Positions 10,116-22,700 of a stretch of 24,416 bases of DNA are shown piece by piece. Position 1 is the first letter of the stretch. The number at the start of each line of letters is the position of its first letter. Position numbers and translations under genes: made by a program. The notes beneath the pieces are model-generated. The model was not told the origin of the DNA and made no database searches. It saw only the letters and a program-made list of their open reading frames with translations. The stretch comes from Saccoglossus kowalevskii (taxonomy: Eukaryota; Hemichordata; Enteropneusta; Harrimaniidae). The stretch covers positions 400,556 to 424,971 of the forward strand of contig NW_003109978.1 in the NCBI RefSeq assembly GCF_000003605.2. Direction: 5' to 3'.

Positions 10116-11707
10116 AGTGTTTGTTTCTTATCAATAACAAAAAAACACGTTTTCTTTCCTACTGCTGTGATTGCCCTATGTGTGAACTGTGAAACAACGT
10201 CTGTTTAGCAAGTACTTGCCGACACGGTGCCGCCATACACTATAGTAATGTCTTGACGTTATTCAATTAAACATTAGTTACATGTGTTTAGGCTGCGTTC
10301 AGTGGTAAATCTAGGTTCCAAACACCTACTGCCCAGTGCCAACTCAATTTCTAGTGCGTAAACATAAACCACGCAACTATTTACACAGAATAACACGAAC
10401 TAACACTAATCAATACGCACACATGAAATTCCTTATATGTACTGGCTTTTTTTGAACATTATTTATTTAACTGACTACATAATGTGACCGTGAAAATAGT
10501 TGTATATTTTATTTTACAATTGTTTGTAAGATAACATTACGTCTTCTTACCCATTTTATTTCAAAGACACACAATGCACAATGATTACGCATTGTTACGC
10601 TGTGATGGCAAGATATGTAAACACACCGAACAAGAGAACCACAATACTTTACTTGTATTCCGCAAATAGCGATCCATTATTGCCCGTCGTCACGTCCACT
10701 TTCCCAAAAATCATAGTTATTCAGACCAGAGAAGAGAAATACTTCTATAAGTATTTTAATTTCTTTCAAAACGCGCGATGGAAACTAAGCTGATTGCAGT
10801 TGATATACAAACAACAACACATCAACAGGTGTTCGTTTCATCATTAGAAGTGAAACAACATAGTTGTAATAAGAATTCCATCGACGGAGTTATTATATAT
10901 TTAAAATCAATGTGTTTTGTAACTGATTTTTTCAGTGTATATGTCTGGTTATTATTTATGAATGTTTCGTGTGAAAAAAACAACGATTTGTTTCCACGTT
11001 GATTGTTTCATTTACAATTGAAATGCAGCATTGGATTATCTGTGAACGGTATTGCCACGAAGTTTAGGGGTAACCCATTTGGCAATTGGGGAGGGAACTG
11101 GAATAATTTGGAATGCTGCAAATATTGTATTCTTGTTCCCCTAACTTCACATTATACAGAACCATTTGAAGATTTTATCGGCTGTTCTCCATCAACAATT
11201 TCGAACTAGTAACTGTCGTGCTTATTGTTTATTGGTGTCGCACAGCACGCAAAGTGGTTCGCAATTTATTGGCCACTTGAGGGCGACTGTACTGTAAATA
11301 CTGCGGATTTGAAAGTCAAGTATGCCATTCGTCTACCTGATGGTGGAATTAAACTGAGACAATCGTTGTTACTTGTGTCTGTGTGCGGGGTTGGCGTCGC
11401 GTAGAGAATTATGTATAAGCAAAATGTTATTGTTTATGCCTTAATATTCAGTATAAATAACCGTCAAGGGTCGATTTTTGTTATATAGCAACGCATTGAT
11501 ACATCATTAGGAATAATTGGGGTGCAATATCACCGCACATTGTGAAACATTGTGCCATCGGCTGAGCAAGTCAATTATGAAAGGTTCAATAGGGTCAACC
11601 CACGATGACTTAATTGCATGAATACAATATATCCTGTATTGTAAAGCAATGCCCTGGAAACACAGCTAAATGGAGTCATGCACAGTCTACCGCCCACTGA
11701 AGCAGGT

Positions 11708-11757
11708 ATGTCATTAGTGAGGTCACGTGTATGTAATTCATACTACTTGTTAGTCAA
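11708..11757 (+). repeat. Diverged direct repeat, copy 2
   Basis: Contains AGGTCACGTGTATGTAATTC, then ATACTACTTGTTAGTCAATA; partner of the copy near 10065. Confidence 0.55.
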
Positions 11758-13429
11758 TAATGTAATGTTTTCTAAGTAACACTAGAAGCCATTTTGTGAT
11801 GGCAATTGATGGTGATTTGAAGGCGTTACCAATGTGCAAAATCGTTATTCTCAGCCACAATCCGCCTACTAGTTTATAATTGAGAAGTATAACCTAAGAA
11901 ACAAACAACTTGCAACAGGTAGGCCATCTTGTGTTATAAAGTACTGTTAATTGTATTTAACAGAGAGCAGGCAGATATCTTTCAAGGCTGACGATGTGAA
12001 CTCCATACTATGACGTAGCTACTTTTCACTGTATAGCTGGTTTGTTAAACAGTATACTGTTGTAAATCACACTACAGGTCTGGATGTGATGAGTCAGAAG
12101 CTGCACAACACGTTTATATTTTATTTTGTTTGTTAAATTAAAAAAACAAAAACAATGACTCATAGATTTATTGTGGACGATCCAAAGGAAGCAATGTCTG
12201 GTATTTTTTCACGACTTACCAGTGAAGGAACGCAGTGTTCTCCTCCCCACCCGGTTAATGCGCGATGTTATTGAAACGGAACGTGGAAGTCGTTTAAACA
12301 TGTTCCGCCTAAACCTTACGAAATGCAAGCATATCAAATGACCACACATGATTAGGTGTCTGACTACATGTATTGGCGATAGATTCCTGAAACTGATTGT
12401 TGAGGTTGTAGAATAACTCTCATACTCGTATCACCATGTTGTCACTATATCGTGGCGTTGCTAATGAAATACGGGTTAATGTTTTTGGAACCAGTGTGTT
12501 GCCAGTACCCACAGTGTCAGTCCTATTTCTTTTGATGAATAGCTTAAAATAAAATGTTAACTACTTTGCCGGCTAGATTTCTTTTATGACGTTTTTTTCG
12601 TGTACTCGAGCCATTCCCCCCGATGAAATGACGATTTGTAAAGATTGAAGCACGCTTTAAATTGCTTTACTGCTGCACGTACTGAATGCCAAACCCTCAC
12701 AAGACAGAAGACTAAAAATGGACCTCTAAGTGTTCTAATAACTCACAAACACCACAAAAACAACACAATATGCGGAGTATCGGATCTGTATATTGTAACT
12801 GTTTACTTGTTTTCTCTGTACAAATTGCGTAATCATGATTTAGTATAAAATACAAATGACTGTTAAAATAGTAATATATGTCAATAATGTTAATAATGTA
12901 ATGTAATAATGTAAATTATAGTAGTAACGTAATATTTCGACGACAATTGTGATATGTAACCATTTATATGGATCACTGTTCGCAATTTAACTTTACATGA
13001 GAGTAAAAACATGTAATGACTACAGGTTGTCAAGCAAATAATGATTTTCTCGGCAGCCATTACGTCAGCCTGTCTCTGGCGAAATCAATTATCGTTCACC
13101 GTCCTACTTTGTATTGCCATACACCGCGAAGTTGTTCTCCATGCACCATTTGTCACCACTTGATTACTGCAATCGACATGACAATGCTGACATAAGTAAA
13201 CTGATGTTAACATTCAATGAATTCACAGTCCCACGTTGTGAATAAACAAATGATAGTGATTAGAACGGCGGTCGTCGCACTGATATACTAGTATGAACTC
13301 CATATTAACAAAGATGGCGACTTTCATAGTTGCCCAGAGCAAAAAAACGAGTTTAACTACGCCAAGTTTAACTTGGGAAATTCTTGGGATGATTACAATG
13401 CTCCGAAAGACTAAATAGTTTGTGAGAGC

Positions 13430-13553
13430 GCAATGGATTATGGGAAAAACTATATTTATGAACACGAATCTTGAATATGCGTCATGAACGACCATCGCCC
13501 TATAATGGTTTGATATGTAAATTAAAGCGAAGAGGTCGTCACCTGCGCATGCA
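13430..13553 (+). repeat. GCAATGGATTATGGG repeat family, copy 3, with CCTGCGCATGCA block
   Basis: 13430-13501 matches copies 1 and 2. It is followed at 13524-13553 by a 30-bp block that includes GTCGTCACCTGCGCATGCA and recurs at 24369-24398 with three differences by eye. It lies downstream of the stop codon of the Ig gene, possibly within its 3' UTR. The 152-codon minus-strand open frame over 13223-13681 crosses this repeat and is not counted as a gene. Confidence 0.6.
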
Positions 13554-13723
13554 CGGGAATTGAGTCCTAAGCGACGATAACAACGTAAGCTGAAAACACA
13601 AAGGCTCATGGGTAGACGCTTGTTTGTATAAAAAGACACGCTATGACCATCTGACGTATGCGAAATATAAATATGAAACATACCTGTTCTTTGGACTTTA
13701 CAAGTGTTTCGTCAACAGTAGCG

Positions 13724-13761
13724 TCAATTGTCATCTAATTTGAATGTTGTCATTGATGTTT
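13724..13761 (-). CDS. Last coding exon, stop TGA at 13724-13726
   Basis: A strong acceptor (TTGCTTTCTTTATATCAG, ending at 13762) precedes it. Entering in phase 1 it reads ETSMTTFKLDDN and stops. Entering in phase 0, as after skipping of the micro-exon, it reads KHQ and stops. A weaker internal AG at 13735-13736 could open another frame that reaches a GTATGT donor at 13683. The 95-nt intron before it is among the shortest in the gene. Confidence 0.68.
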
Positions 13762-16700
13762 CTGATATAAAGAAAGCAACAAACAATTGTCAGTGCGGGT
13801 AATGTAACTAATTTAAACTAATAATTGGCATGAAACCAACAAGCAAGTAATGATACCTTCGTGTTGTTTATCGACTCTGTCACTTGAGGCGGCGGTCTTT
13901 TCGATTTGGCTGAAGTCTCGGTTCTCAATGCTGAAATGGAAAACATCCACAATTACTCACCTACATGGAGTAAACATTAAATGATGGTGCGTTTTAATTT
14001 ATTTGAATAAATATCGCGCAACTTATCATTTATCTCTTAAAAAGAGAAGTATTTGTCTAGCATACACACACTTTGTTAAAACTTGTACGTTCGACCACTT
14101 TGCTGCCACGGGATGTTTAGAAGCGAACATACAGCAATTTCCACGTGAAATTACGTCGTACCGCGAATGTATTAGTAAGGGCAAATCATTGAAACTGCTG
14201 TATATTTACAAACAGGTATGAACTCCGTAATATTTTTCTAAAATAAATCAAGAAAAAATTTTTTCTCGAAACAAATCTAACTTGACGGGTTATGTTATAT
14301 CTTTGTTCGACAGAGTCTCGTGTATTAACTCCGTAATATTATTGCAAATATTTAACTATGCAGGCTTCAAGTTCTCAAACCTGTTCAATCGAAACCTCTA
14401 CTTTATGGTCTAGCTTATATTGGATATCTAAGCTGCATAAAACACCATTAAAGCCAGTTTTATGGCAACTTTTCAACCAAATAACTTTCCAAGATTTTGA
14501 CTTTTGTTAATTCTACCATCAAATAAGGACTTCAAGAATACTGGGTTGTTATATTTCCCGGAGTTGTATTGATCAAATGAGGATATTGCACAAATAAAAA
14601 AAAATGTATGATGACGTCATATGTACAGAGATACACCAGGGAAACATTGGAATGGTTTGACATCAAGACAGAAGTAAAACAATCATGCAATATGTCAGTT
14701 TTTTTTAATAGTGGACGATTGAATAATGATAAGGAATGGCGAAAATTGCGAAACAGGAAATAGATGGAAGTTTACATCAAAGTTAAATTTCGAAGATGAT
14801 TTGGCACTAATATCATCCACAAAATAGCATATCCAACAAAAAATGACAGGTTATTCACAGAAGCTAATCGAGTTGGCCTAAAAGTGAATTCACAGAAGAC
14901 AAAAATAATGAAAATTAATGCAAGAAATGTCGTGGTGAAGTTCTTCAAGATGTAACTGGGTGCAAGCTTTACCAAATCAGGAGGAGGAATTGGATATATT
15001 GAAACGGAGTTTCAAAGAGGAGAAGTGCATTCATGCAGCTCAATAAAATATGGAGCAGTAACAAAAATTCAAGAGAGCAACTATACTTAAACAGTACAAA
15101 TCATTGGTGTTGTAAGTGCTGTTATATGGATCTGAAACTTGGCAGATTGCTAAAGGTGACAAAAGAAAACTCAATACTTTTCAAACAGAGTGTTAAGAAG
15201 CATATTGAAGGTAAAATGGCAACACCATGTTAGGAAAGAAGAACTACTGTAAACAGGCTTGGTATGGAGGAACTGAGCAGTATAGTAATGAAGAGGAGAT
15301 GAACATTTATTGGGCACATCTTAAGAGAGGATTCTACAAGTATATGCAACACAGTATTGACATGGACCCGAGAATGGAAAAGGAAACGTGGTAGACCCAA
15401 AACAACTTGGCAACGCATTGTTGAGAAGGAAAGAAATAAGGCTGGATGGAAGTCATGGACGGAAGCCACAGTCGCAGAAGCTGATAGGACAGAATGAAGA
15501 CGTTCGGTGGAGGCCCTACGTCAACAATTTGTTTGAATATATTTTATTCGTGGAGTTTGGCGACATGTCGTTCAACAAATCATCTGTATTTCAATTTAAC
15601 CTTATTGTGCTTCTCTGATGGCCGATTTGTTTATTTAGGACTCATATGAGGCAAACGTTCTTAGAAACTTGTAAAAAATAAAAAGATACAGGGAGGCGAA
15701 ATCATTCAATTTTACGTCAAGGTATATAGATTATGTCCTTTCCATCAACATTGATTATCTTCATATGATACATCCACGTGAACTCTCATACAAGTACCTT
15801 ATTCTCTATGAATTTGAAACAGTGTATGACAAAAGAAATGATTTTCCTTTGTCCTTTGTAGTAATGTATCTTTTTCATGCATATGGTGCATATATTTCTC
15901 AGCTTCATTATTATGCTAGAGTTTACACTGGATATAACTTGAAAATCGTCATAGACAGTTGTATCCTTAGCTGCTTACTCAAGCTTCTTTTTAAGTGAAC
16001 GTATTATCTCAACATACAAGCGTTTAAGCGGCAGATATCATACACTGGTGACAAACACGTCAAATCACCGATTTGGCAGGTGATTGTTTTCATTTAACAA
16101 CATTTATTCTATGTTGAAGTTCCCTTCATGAATTGACGACTCAAATTGATATATGGCGGTGCTACTAGTAGTTGAAACCCACATATCATCGTTTTGTACA
16201 TTTAATTGTTGTGAATGGTATGAGACTATTTTTTTGCTCGTGTAGCACATTCATTTCTGTACGTTGTCGAAATCTCTATACGATTGTTGATTTTTGATTA
16301 ATGGATGGTATTCATTGATCCCTATTTTCCGACATAATATCACATCTACCTGTAGAATTTTGCAATCAATTCGCAAAATGTGTTGAGCAACCTTACATAC
16401 ATTTCAATTGACGATTTCCGATGATAGAAATATAACGTATAAGGTGTAATGATATAAGCTTAGAAAACTCTAAATTAGTTAATTGTTATTGTTCCCCAAA
16501 TATACTTCAAATTATCTTAGACCCAGGACCCGCTACATGGGAGATATACTGAGATGAATGAATACGTCAAACCACACTGAATTTATTTTCCAAATAATGA
16601 AATCTCTCTAAGAACATCATAATATATAGTAACATTGTAGTGTCAATACTCACCCGTGTTTGGTGATCACTGTGAAAAAAAGAATGAAAAATAAGTGTAT

Positions 16701-19700
16701 TTGGAATACATAGTTTCTGGCAGGCTAGCTTGGGTATAATTCCATCGTTATCGAACTATTATTCAAAGTAATGATGATGATGATGATTATGATGATGATG
16801 ATGAATGTGTTACAGAGCTAAAGTTTGAAGTTGTTCCCTGGTTGGTTTCCATTAACTGTTACTTCATAAATTCATATATAATCTAAGACATAAAATGTAC
16901 ATTTAAATCTAAAATACGTTCACATGCCTAGTAGTTTGGTAATGTGGAATTTTTAACCAACTCACCCACAGAACGGCTCTTTCGTTTTTTGTTAATCCTC
17001 GAATAAACAACATAGATAATAACAACAACTGCAACAACCACCGCAACAATTACACCAATTATAACAGCCAGAGACAATGTAGATACAGTTGGTGCTGTAA
17101 ACAAATATACTTATAGTTGTAAAATGTTGGGATTTTTTAAAAGGCAGTGGTTGTCGCGGCGCGTCCTGTTCGATATGGAACTTATAGCGACGTATACAAC
17201 GCGTGTAAAATACATTGTTTGTTACATGAAATTCGAACACGCGCTGCGCGACGACCACCGCCGCGCTTTAAGCAACGCTAATAATATCACTGACTTGCGG
17301 TTAATTGTCACTTTAGTTCAATTAGGTGATTTGATTTGAATTACGTAATATGATTGTCACTCACCAGATTCTGATACATATAATTTAATGACAAGACTGT
17401 GTTCCGAAAATATATCGCTTACAGCAATACACGTGTATTTCCCTTCGTTTGTCTTTGCGACGTCTCTAAGCGTCAACGTCGATGTAACGAGCGTACCATC
17501 TCGTACAGTGGTGACGTCTGAAGCGATGGATTTCATATTAGTATCCTTCCATACGACGGATTCAACGGATGGGTTAGAATCTACTGTACACACCAAGAAT
17601 GCATCTTCGTTGTGTTTCACTGTGACATCCTCACCAGTGATCAAAGGTGAATCTACAAGGACAACATCAGAAAGACGAATATAATCAATTGCACACACCG
17701 GGATGAGATATTACTGAAAACACAGCACTCAATCAACTCATGATCTTGTGATAATTGTAACACATACAGCACAAATGTGATTTAGTAAAATGTTTTTGTT
17801 TATTTTTCTGTTGACGAAATATAAACAACTCAAATAATACTTACAATATATTTGAATATCCAGTTTCGTACTTTCTGGCTGAAGTTCTGTATTATCATAA
17901 AATGTAATATATGATTTACAGTAATATGTTTCATTTAATTTACTACTAGCAGTGTTGATGACATTGATAAAGATAACCCCGTGTTCATTTATGTCTTCAC
18001 GTATTACAGTATCTCCATCAGTAACAGTAACACGGTATAACTCCATCTTGTAAGGATCTGGGACACCACCCGATATTGAACACGTGATGTTAAATACATC
18101 GCCTCTGAGAGGTGGCTCTGAAGGGCCAGTGATACTAACATTTCCAGGATCTGTGAATATGCAAATTAGGAATGATAAAGTGTATCTACCACAATAAGAA
18201 TATAAACAGTTATACACCACTATCTGCCGAGTGTCTGTATGTAATAATAACAACTACAACACAATATGTATGTTCTATTAGATTTCATTATTCAATATAG
18301 TATGTTAATAGATGGCTACCCATAGTTTATAAAATAAGAGATTGGAAACTTTAAAATGTTTTATTAATTAATTTTGTTCGTTTTCAAATCAGAAATACAG
18401 CAATAGGTATACTCACATTGTACATTTAAATACTCTGATGCACTTGTTGTTCCATCACTACCGTCATGAAATGTATTAGTTGCAGTACATGTATATATCC
18501 CTGTAGAATCACGTGTTATGTCCATTATTGTATACACTCCAGGGATATGTAAATCTACGCCGTCTTTGTCCCACGTGATATCAACAGTCATTGGGTTAGC
18601 ATCCAACACGAAGCAGGTCATCGATATATTATCACCTTCTTTGCCAACATACGGCATCGACAATTTCACAGTTGGGGAGTCTGGTGGTGAGATATAGCAT
18701 TTACATAATGAAAATTAATTGATGTACATTTCATTTTCATGTGCTTATGCAAATTATAACAGTTGTCTTTAAGGAAGATGTGCAACATACCAACAAATCA
18801 TTAGAAAAAAATCATCGTTACCTACATTGAACATCAAGATACTTCGTGACATTCACAGAACCAACGCTACCGTCGTAGAATATGTTTACAGCTGAACATG
18901 TATAATTTCCTGATGCATTTCTTGGGACGTTAATTAACTCAAACAGTGATGTAACACCGAGATCTATTCCATTCTTAAACCATGCGATATTTTCTACCAT
19001 AGGATTGGCATCTTCTACAGAACAATTTAATGTGATATCGGAACCCTCTTTGGCGATTTCCGACATTGTCACACTCACAGACGGCAGATCTATGTATTCA
19101 AATTTGTTAACAATGTAATTTCCTGGAGGTATTTGTTTGTTCACTGTACTGGTATGTGTGTATAATTTTATATAATCCTCCGTTTTTTCGAACGAATGTG
19201 ACGTCACCGTGGACGAGTAACTCCTCGTATAGCAGCAGTAAAAATCCGAGCCACAGAGAGTCACGAGTCAGTGATGAAATCACATGAGGAGTACCGGAAA
19301 ATTGTATATTTACATATTCGTAAACACAGTATTCTAAGCGAAGATAGAGTCAGTCGGCAAAATTTAGGCAAGGTTAGGTTACCGGAAGCATACTATTTTT
19401 TGTGTTTAGTCTAATGTAGTTTGAATTTTTTTTTATTAATTTAACTTTTTTATACGACTTTTAACTTACAAATTATTATACTTTAAGCTACTCTATTTTA
19501 GCATAAATTAATTTCACTGAAAAGGCAGTTTGGGTGTTTTGTATGAAGTATAGTTTCAATGATTCTTGGCGAGTTAAATAATTTTTACTGGATTTTATTT
19601 CGACTAGTGCATCCTTTCTGCGTAAATACCAAAACTTAATTTCAAGTAAAAAAGAGTACATTTCAGAAGTTAAAACTATTGCCTCGTTACAAATAGTAAA

Positions 19701-22700
19701 ATTATTTTTGAAATTGTGAAAATTATATTTGCTCGGATTGTTCAAGCATATATCCAAGTTGTTAATTAATGAAATACAGTCACCATGGCGTTAATGAAAC
19801 GTGACTGTATAATATGCACTACATGGTTTTTAATATTTAAATAAGAAACACCTATTATACTCACATTGTACATTTAAATAATTTGATGCACTTGTTGTTC
19901 CATCACTACCGTCATGAAATGTATTAGTTGCAGTACATGTATATATCCCTGTAGAATCACGTGTTATGTCCATTATTGTATACACTCCAGGGATATGTAA
20001 ATCTACGCCGTCTTTATACCACGTGATATCAGCAGTCATTGGATTAGCATTCAAAACTAAGCAGGTCATCGATATATTATCACCTTCTTTGCCAACTTCC
20101 GGCATCGACAATTTCACAGTTGGAGAGTCTGATGGTGAGATATAGGGTTTACATAATGGGAATTAATTGATGTACATTTCATTTTCATGTACTTATGCAA
20201 ATTATAACAGTTGTCTTTAAGAAAGATGTACAACATTTGAACAAATCATTAGAAAAAACATCGTTACCTACATTGAACATCAAGATACTTCGTGACATTC
20301 ACAGAACCAACGCTACCGTCGTAGAATATGTTTACAGCTGAACATGTATAATTTCCTGATGCATTTCTTGGGACGTTAATTAACTCAAACAGTGATGTAA
20401 CACCGAGATCTATTCCATTCTTAAACCATGCGATATTTTCTACCATAGGATTGGCATCTTCTACAGAACAACTTAATGTGATATCGGAACCCTCTTTGGC
20501 GATTTCCGGCATTGTCACACTCACAGACGGCAGATCTATGTATTCAAATTAGTTAACAATGTACATTTCCTGGAGGTATTTGTATAGATATATGTGTATA
20601 ATTATATATAATCCACCGGTTTTCGAACGAGTGTGACGTCACCGCGGACGAGTGACTTCTCGTATAGCGACAGTAAAACTCCGAGTTGCAGAGAGTCACA
20701 GTCGAAGATGGCGTCACATGAGGAGTACCGGAATCTTGTATATTTATCATATTCGTAAATCAGTCTTCTAAGCGTAGATAGAGTTGGTCGACGCAATTTA
20801 GGTATGGTTGGGTTACCGGAAGCATACAATTGTACAATTGTTTGTGTTTAGTCTAATATGGTTTGATTTTTTTCGATAAATTTAACTTTTCTATACAACT
20901 ATTAATTTACAAATTATTATACTGTAAACTACTTTAGTTTAGCATGAATTAATTTTCACTGAAAAGACTGTTTTTGGTGTTTTGTGTGAAGTCTATTTTC
21001 AATGACTCTTGTTGAGTTGAATATTTTTTTTACTTTCAGCGTAAATAGCAAAAATGAATTCCAAGTGCAAAAAGTACATTACAATAGTTAAAACTATTGC
21101 CTCGTTTCAAATAGTAAAATTATTTTTCAAATTGTGATAATTATATTTATTTTTCATTTGTTCAAGTATATATCCAAGTTGTTAATCAATGAAAAAAGCA
21201 GTCACTGTGGCGTTAATTAAACATGACTATATAATATGCAAACTGGTTTATATTATTTAAATTAAAGAACACCTATTATACTCACATTGTACATTTAAAT
21301 AATTTGATGCACTTGTTGTTCCATCACTACCGTCATGAAATGTATTAGTTGCAGTACATGTATATATCCCTGTAGAATCACGTGTTATGTCCATTATTGT
21401 ATACACTCCAGGGATATGTAAATCTACGCCGTCTTTATACCACGTGATATCAGCAGCCATTGGATTAGCATCCAAAACTAAGCAGGTCATCGATATATTA
21501 TCACCTTCTTTGACAACTTCCGGCATCGACAATTTCACACTTGGAGGGTCTGGTGAATAGCATTTGAAGAACGAATATTGAAAAAGTTAACATTTCGTGA
21601 CATTACGATTTAAAGTGGCAATGATCTAGCTGGTAACTACTAATTTTGTTATGAAACAGCTCACGACAAACTTCAAATGTATTAGTCCGCCATTTTAAAA
21701 CCAGCTGGGTTTGCTAAAATGTTACTGACAAACCTGAGGCTTGCTCATACTGGTATCATATTTTATAACACAGTTTTAAATACAAGCATGCAATCTTTTG
21801 CAAAAAGTTATTTTCAAGACACAGAGAATTACATCTGTTGGTGATCAATTGTGACCCGCGCCTTGATACAAATGATCATTAATGTTATCAGGAATGACAT
21901 GATAAGCACCAGTGTTGCCAATCATAAACTGTATCTGTATTTCTCATAGCTTTAGAAATACAATTTTGTATGAGGATGACTCACATGATCCAAAAAATGA
22001 GGGATAAAATATACTCAAATTGCAAAACAAAACATTGTTCGAGATCCACTCACGAAATGTGATACTTGTATCAAGTTTGACTGACATCGGCCAGTGTATT
22101 TTCATGAAATCCGTGCTATGTGGGACAATATCATTTTTTTTATCCAACCATGGCCAACATATAAATTACTGGTTAATTTGAATAAAAATAAGAAACACAA
22201 GTAATAAAAATAATATATAATATATATATAGTCTGAGGTCGAAATAAACAACGTGCCACGGCAATCCATCATGGTTACGATGATCCTATTTATTGCTGTG
22301 AAATTGTTGTACGATTACACTCTCTCTCCCGCAAAGACATCGCTCATTCAACTAAACTCCATTTCGAATAAAACGTTACCTACATTGAATATCAAGATAC
22401 TTTGTGATATTTTCAGAACCAACGCTACCGTCGTATAATATGTTTACAGCTGAACATGTATAATTTCCTGATGCATTTCTCGGGACGTTAATTAACTCAA
22501 ATAGTGATGTAACACCGAGATCTATTCCATTCTTAAACCATGCGATATTTTCTACCATAGGATTGGCATCTTCTACAGAACAACTTAATGTGACATCGGA
22601 ACCCTCTTTGGCGATTTCCGGCATTGTCACACTCACAGACGGCAGATCTACGTATATAAATTCGAAGATGAGTGCATAATATTATGCTTGTATAAGAATT

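Larger units (their letters stand above)
9846..13429. other. Long stretch with no recognised gene
   Basis: Plus-strand open frames at 10581-10793, 10778-11002 and 11003-11209 are short, partly overlapping, and show no domain, repeat or intron signature I can name. The only structure I can support is a diverged direct repeat (about 10065-10115 and 11708-11757). This lies downstream of the Ig gene stop on its strand, so part of the right end could be its 3' UTR, but I found no convincing AATAAA close to the stop. Confidence 0.5.

Noticed and set aside
10581..11209. Three adjacent plus-strand open frames
   Set aside because: Short, overlapping in part, no domain or motif, no splice logic linking them.
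12221..12330. Minus-strand open stretch ending at a CTG|GTAAGT donor (MFKRLPRSVSITSRINRV...)
   Set aside because: The only plausible acceptor gives phase 2, which does not fit the preceding exon in any model. No homology recognised.
13076..13176. Phase-0 open stretch after a TTATGTCAG acceptor, ending in a stop
   Set aside because: About 32 codons, weak acceptor and composition unlike a cytoplasmic tail; no support as a terminal exon.
13223..13681. 152-codon minus-strand open frame just past the last Ig-gene exon
   Set aside because: No recognised domain, crosses a dispersed repeat, and would begin after the stop codon of the preferred gene model. More likely chance or 3' UTR.
13684..13734. 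Possible in-frame 51-nt exon (MTIDATVDETLVKSKEQ) with a GTATGT donor
   Set aside because: Would continue the micro-exon-skipped frame, but its acceptor lacks a pyrimidine tract and I found no convincing exon downstream. The strong acceptor at 13762 is preferred.
16992..17258. 88-codon Cys-rich minus-strand open frame
   Set aside because: Other-frame reading of the transmembrane exon and its upstream intron; the Cys run is the frame-shifted Val/Ile codons of the helix.
17388..17684. 98-codon plus-strand open frame
   Set aside because: Exact antisense shadow of Ig exon L, which has clear domain and splice evidence.
19488..19757. 89-codon minus-strand open frame in intron H-I
   Set aside because: The duplicated intron copy at 20900-21200 carries frame-breaking indels, so no coding constraint is visible.
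22036..22050. GTTCGAGATCC, like a tRNA/SINE B box
   Set aside because: No A box or cloverleaf upstream; isolated match.
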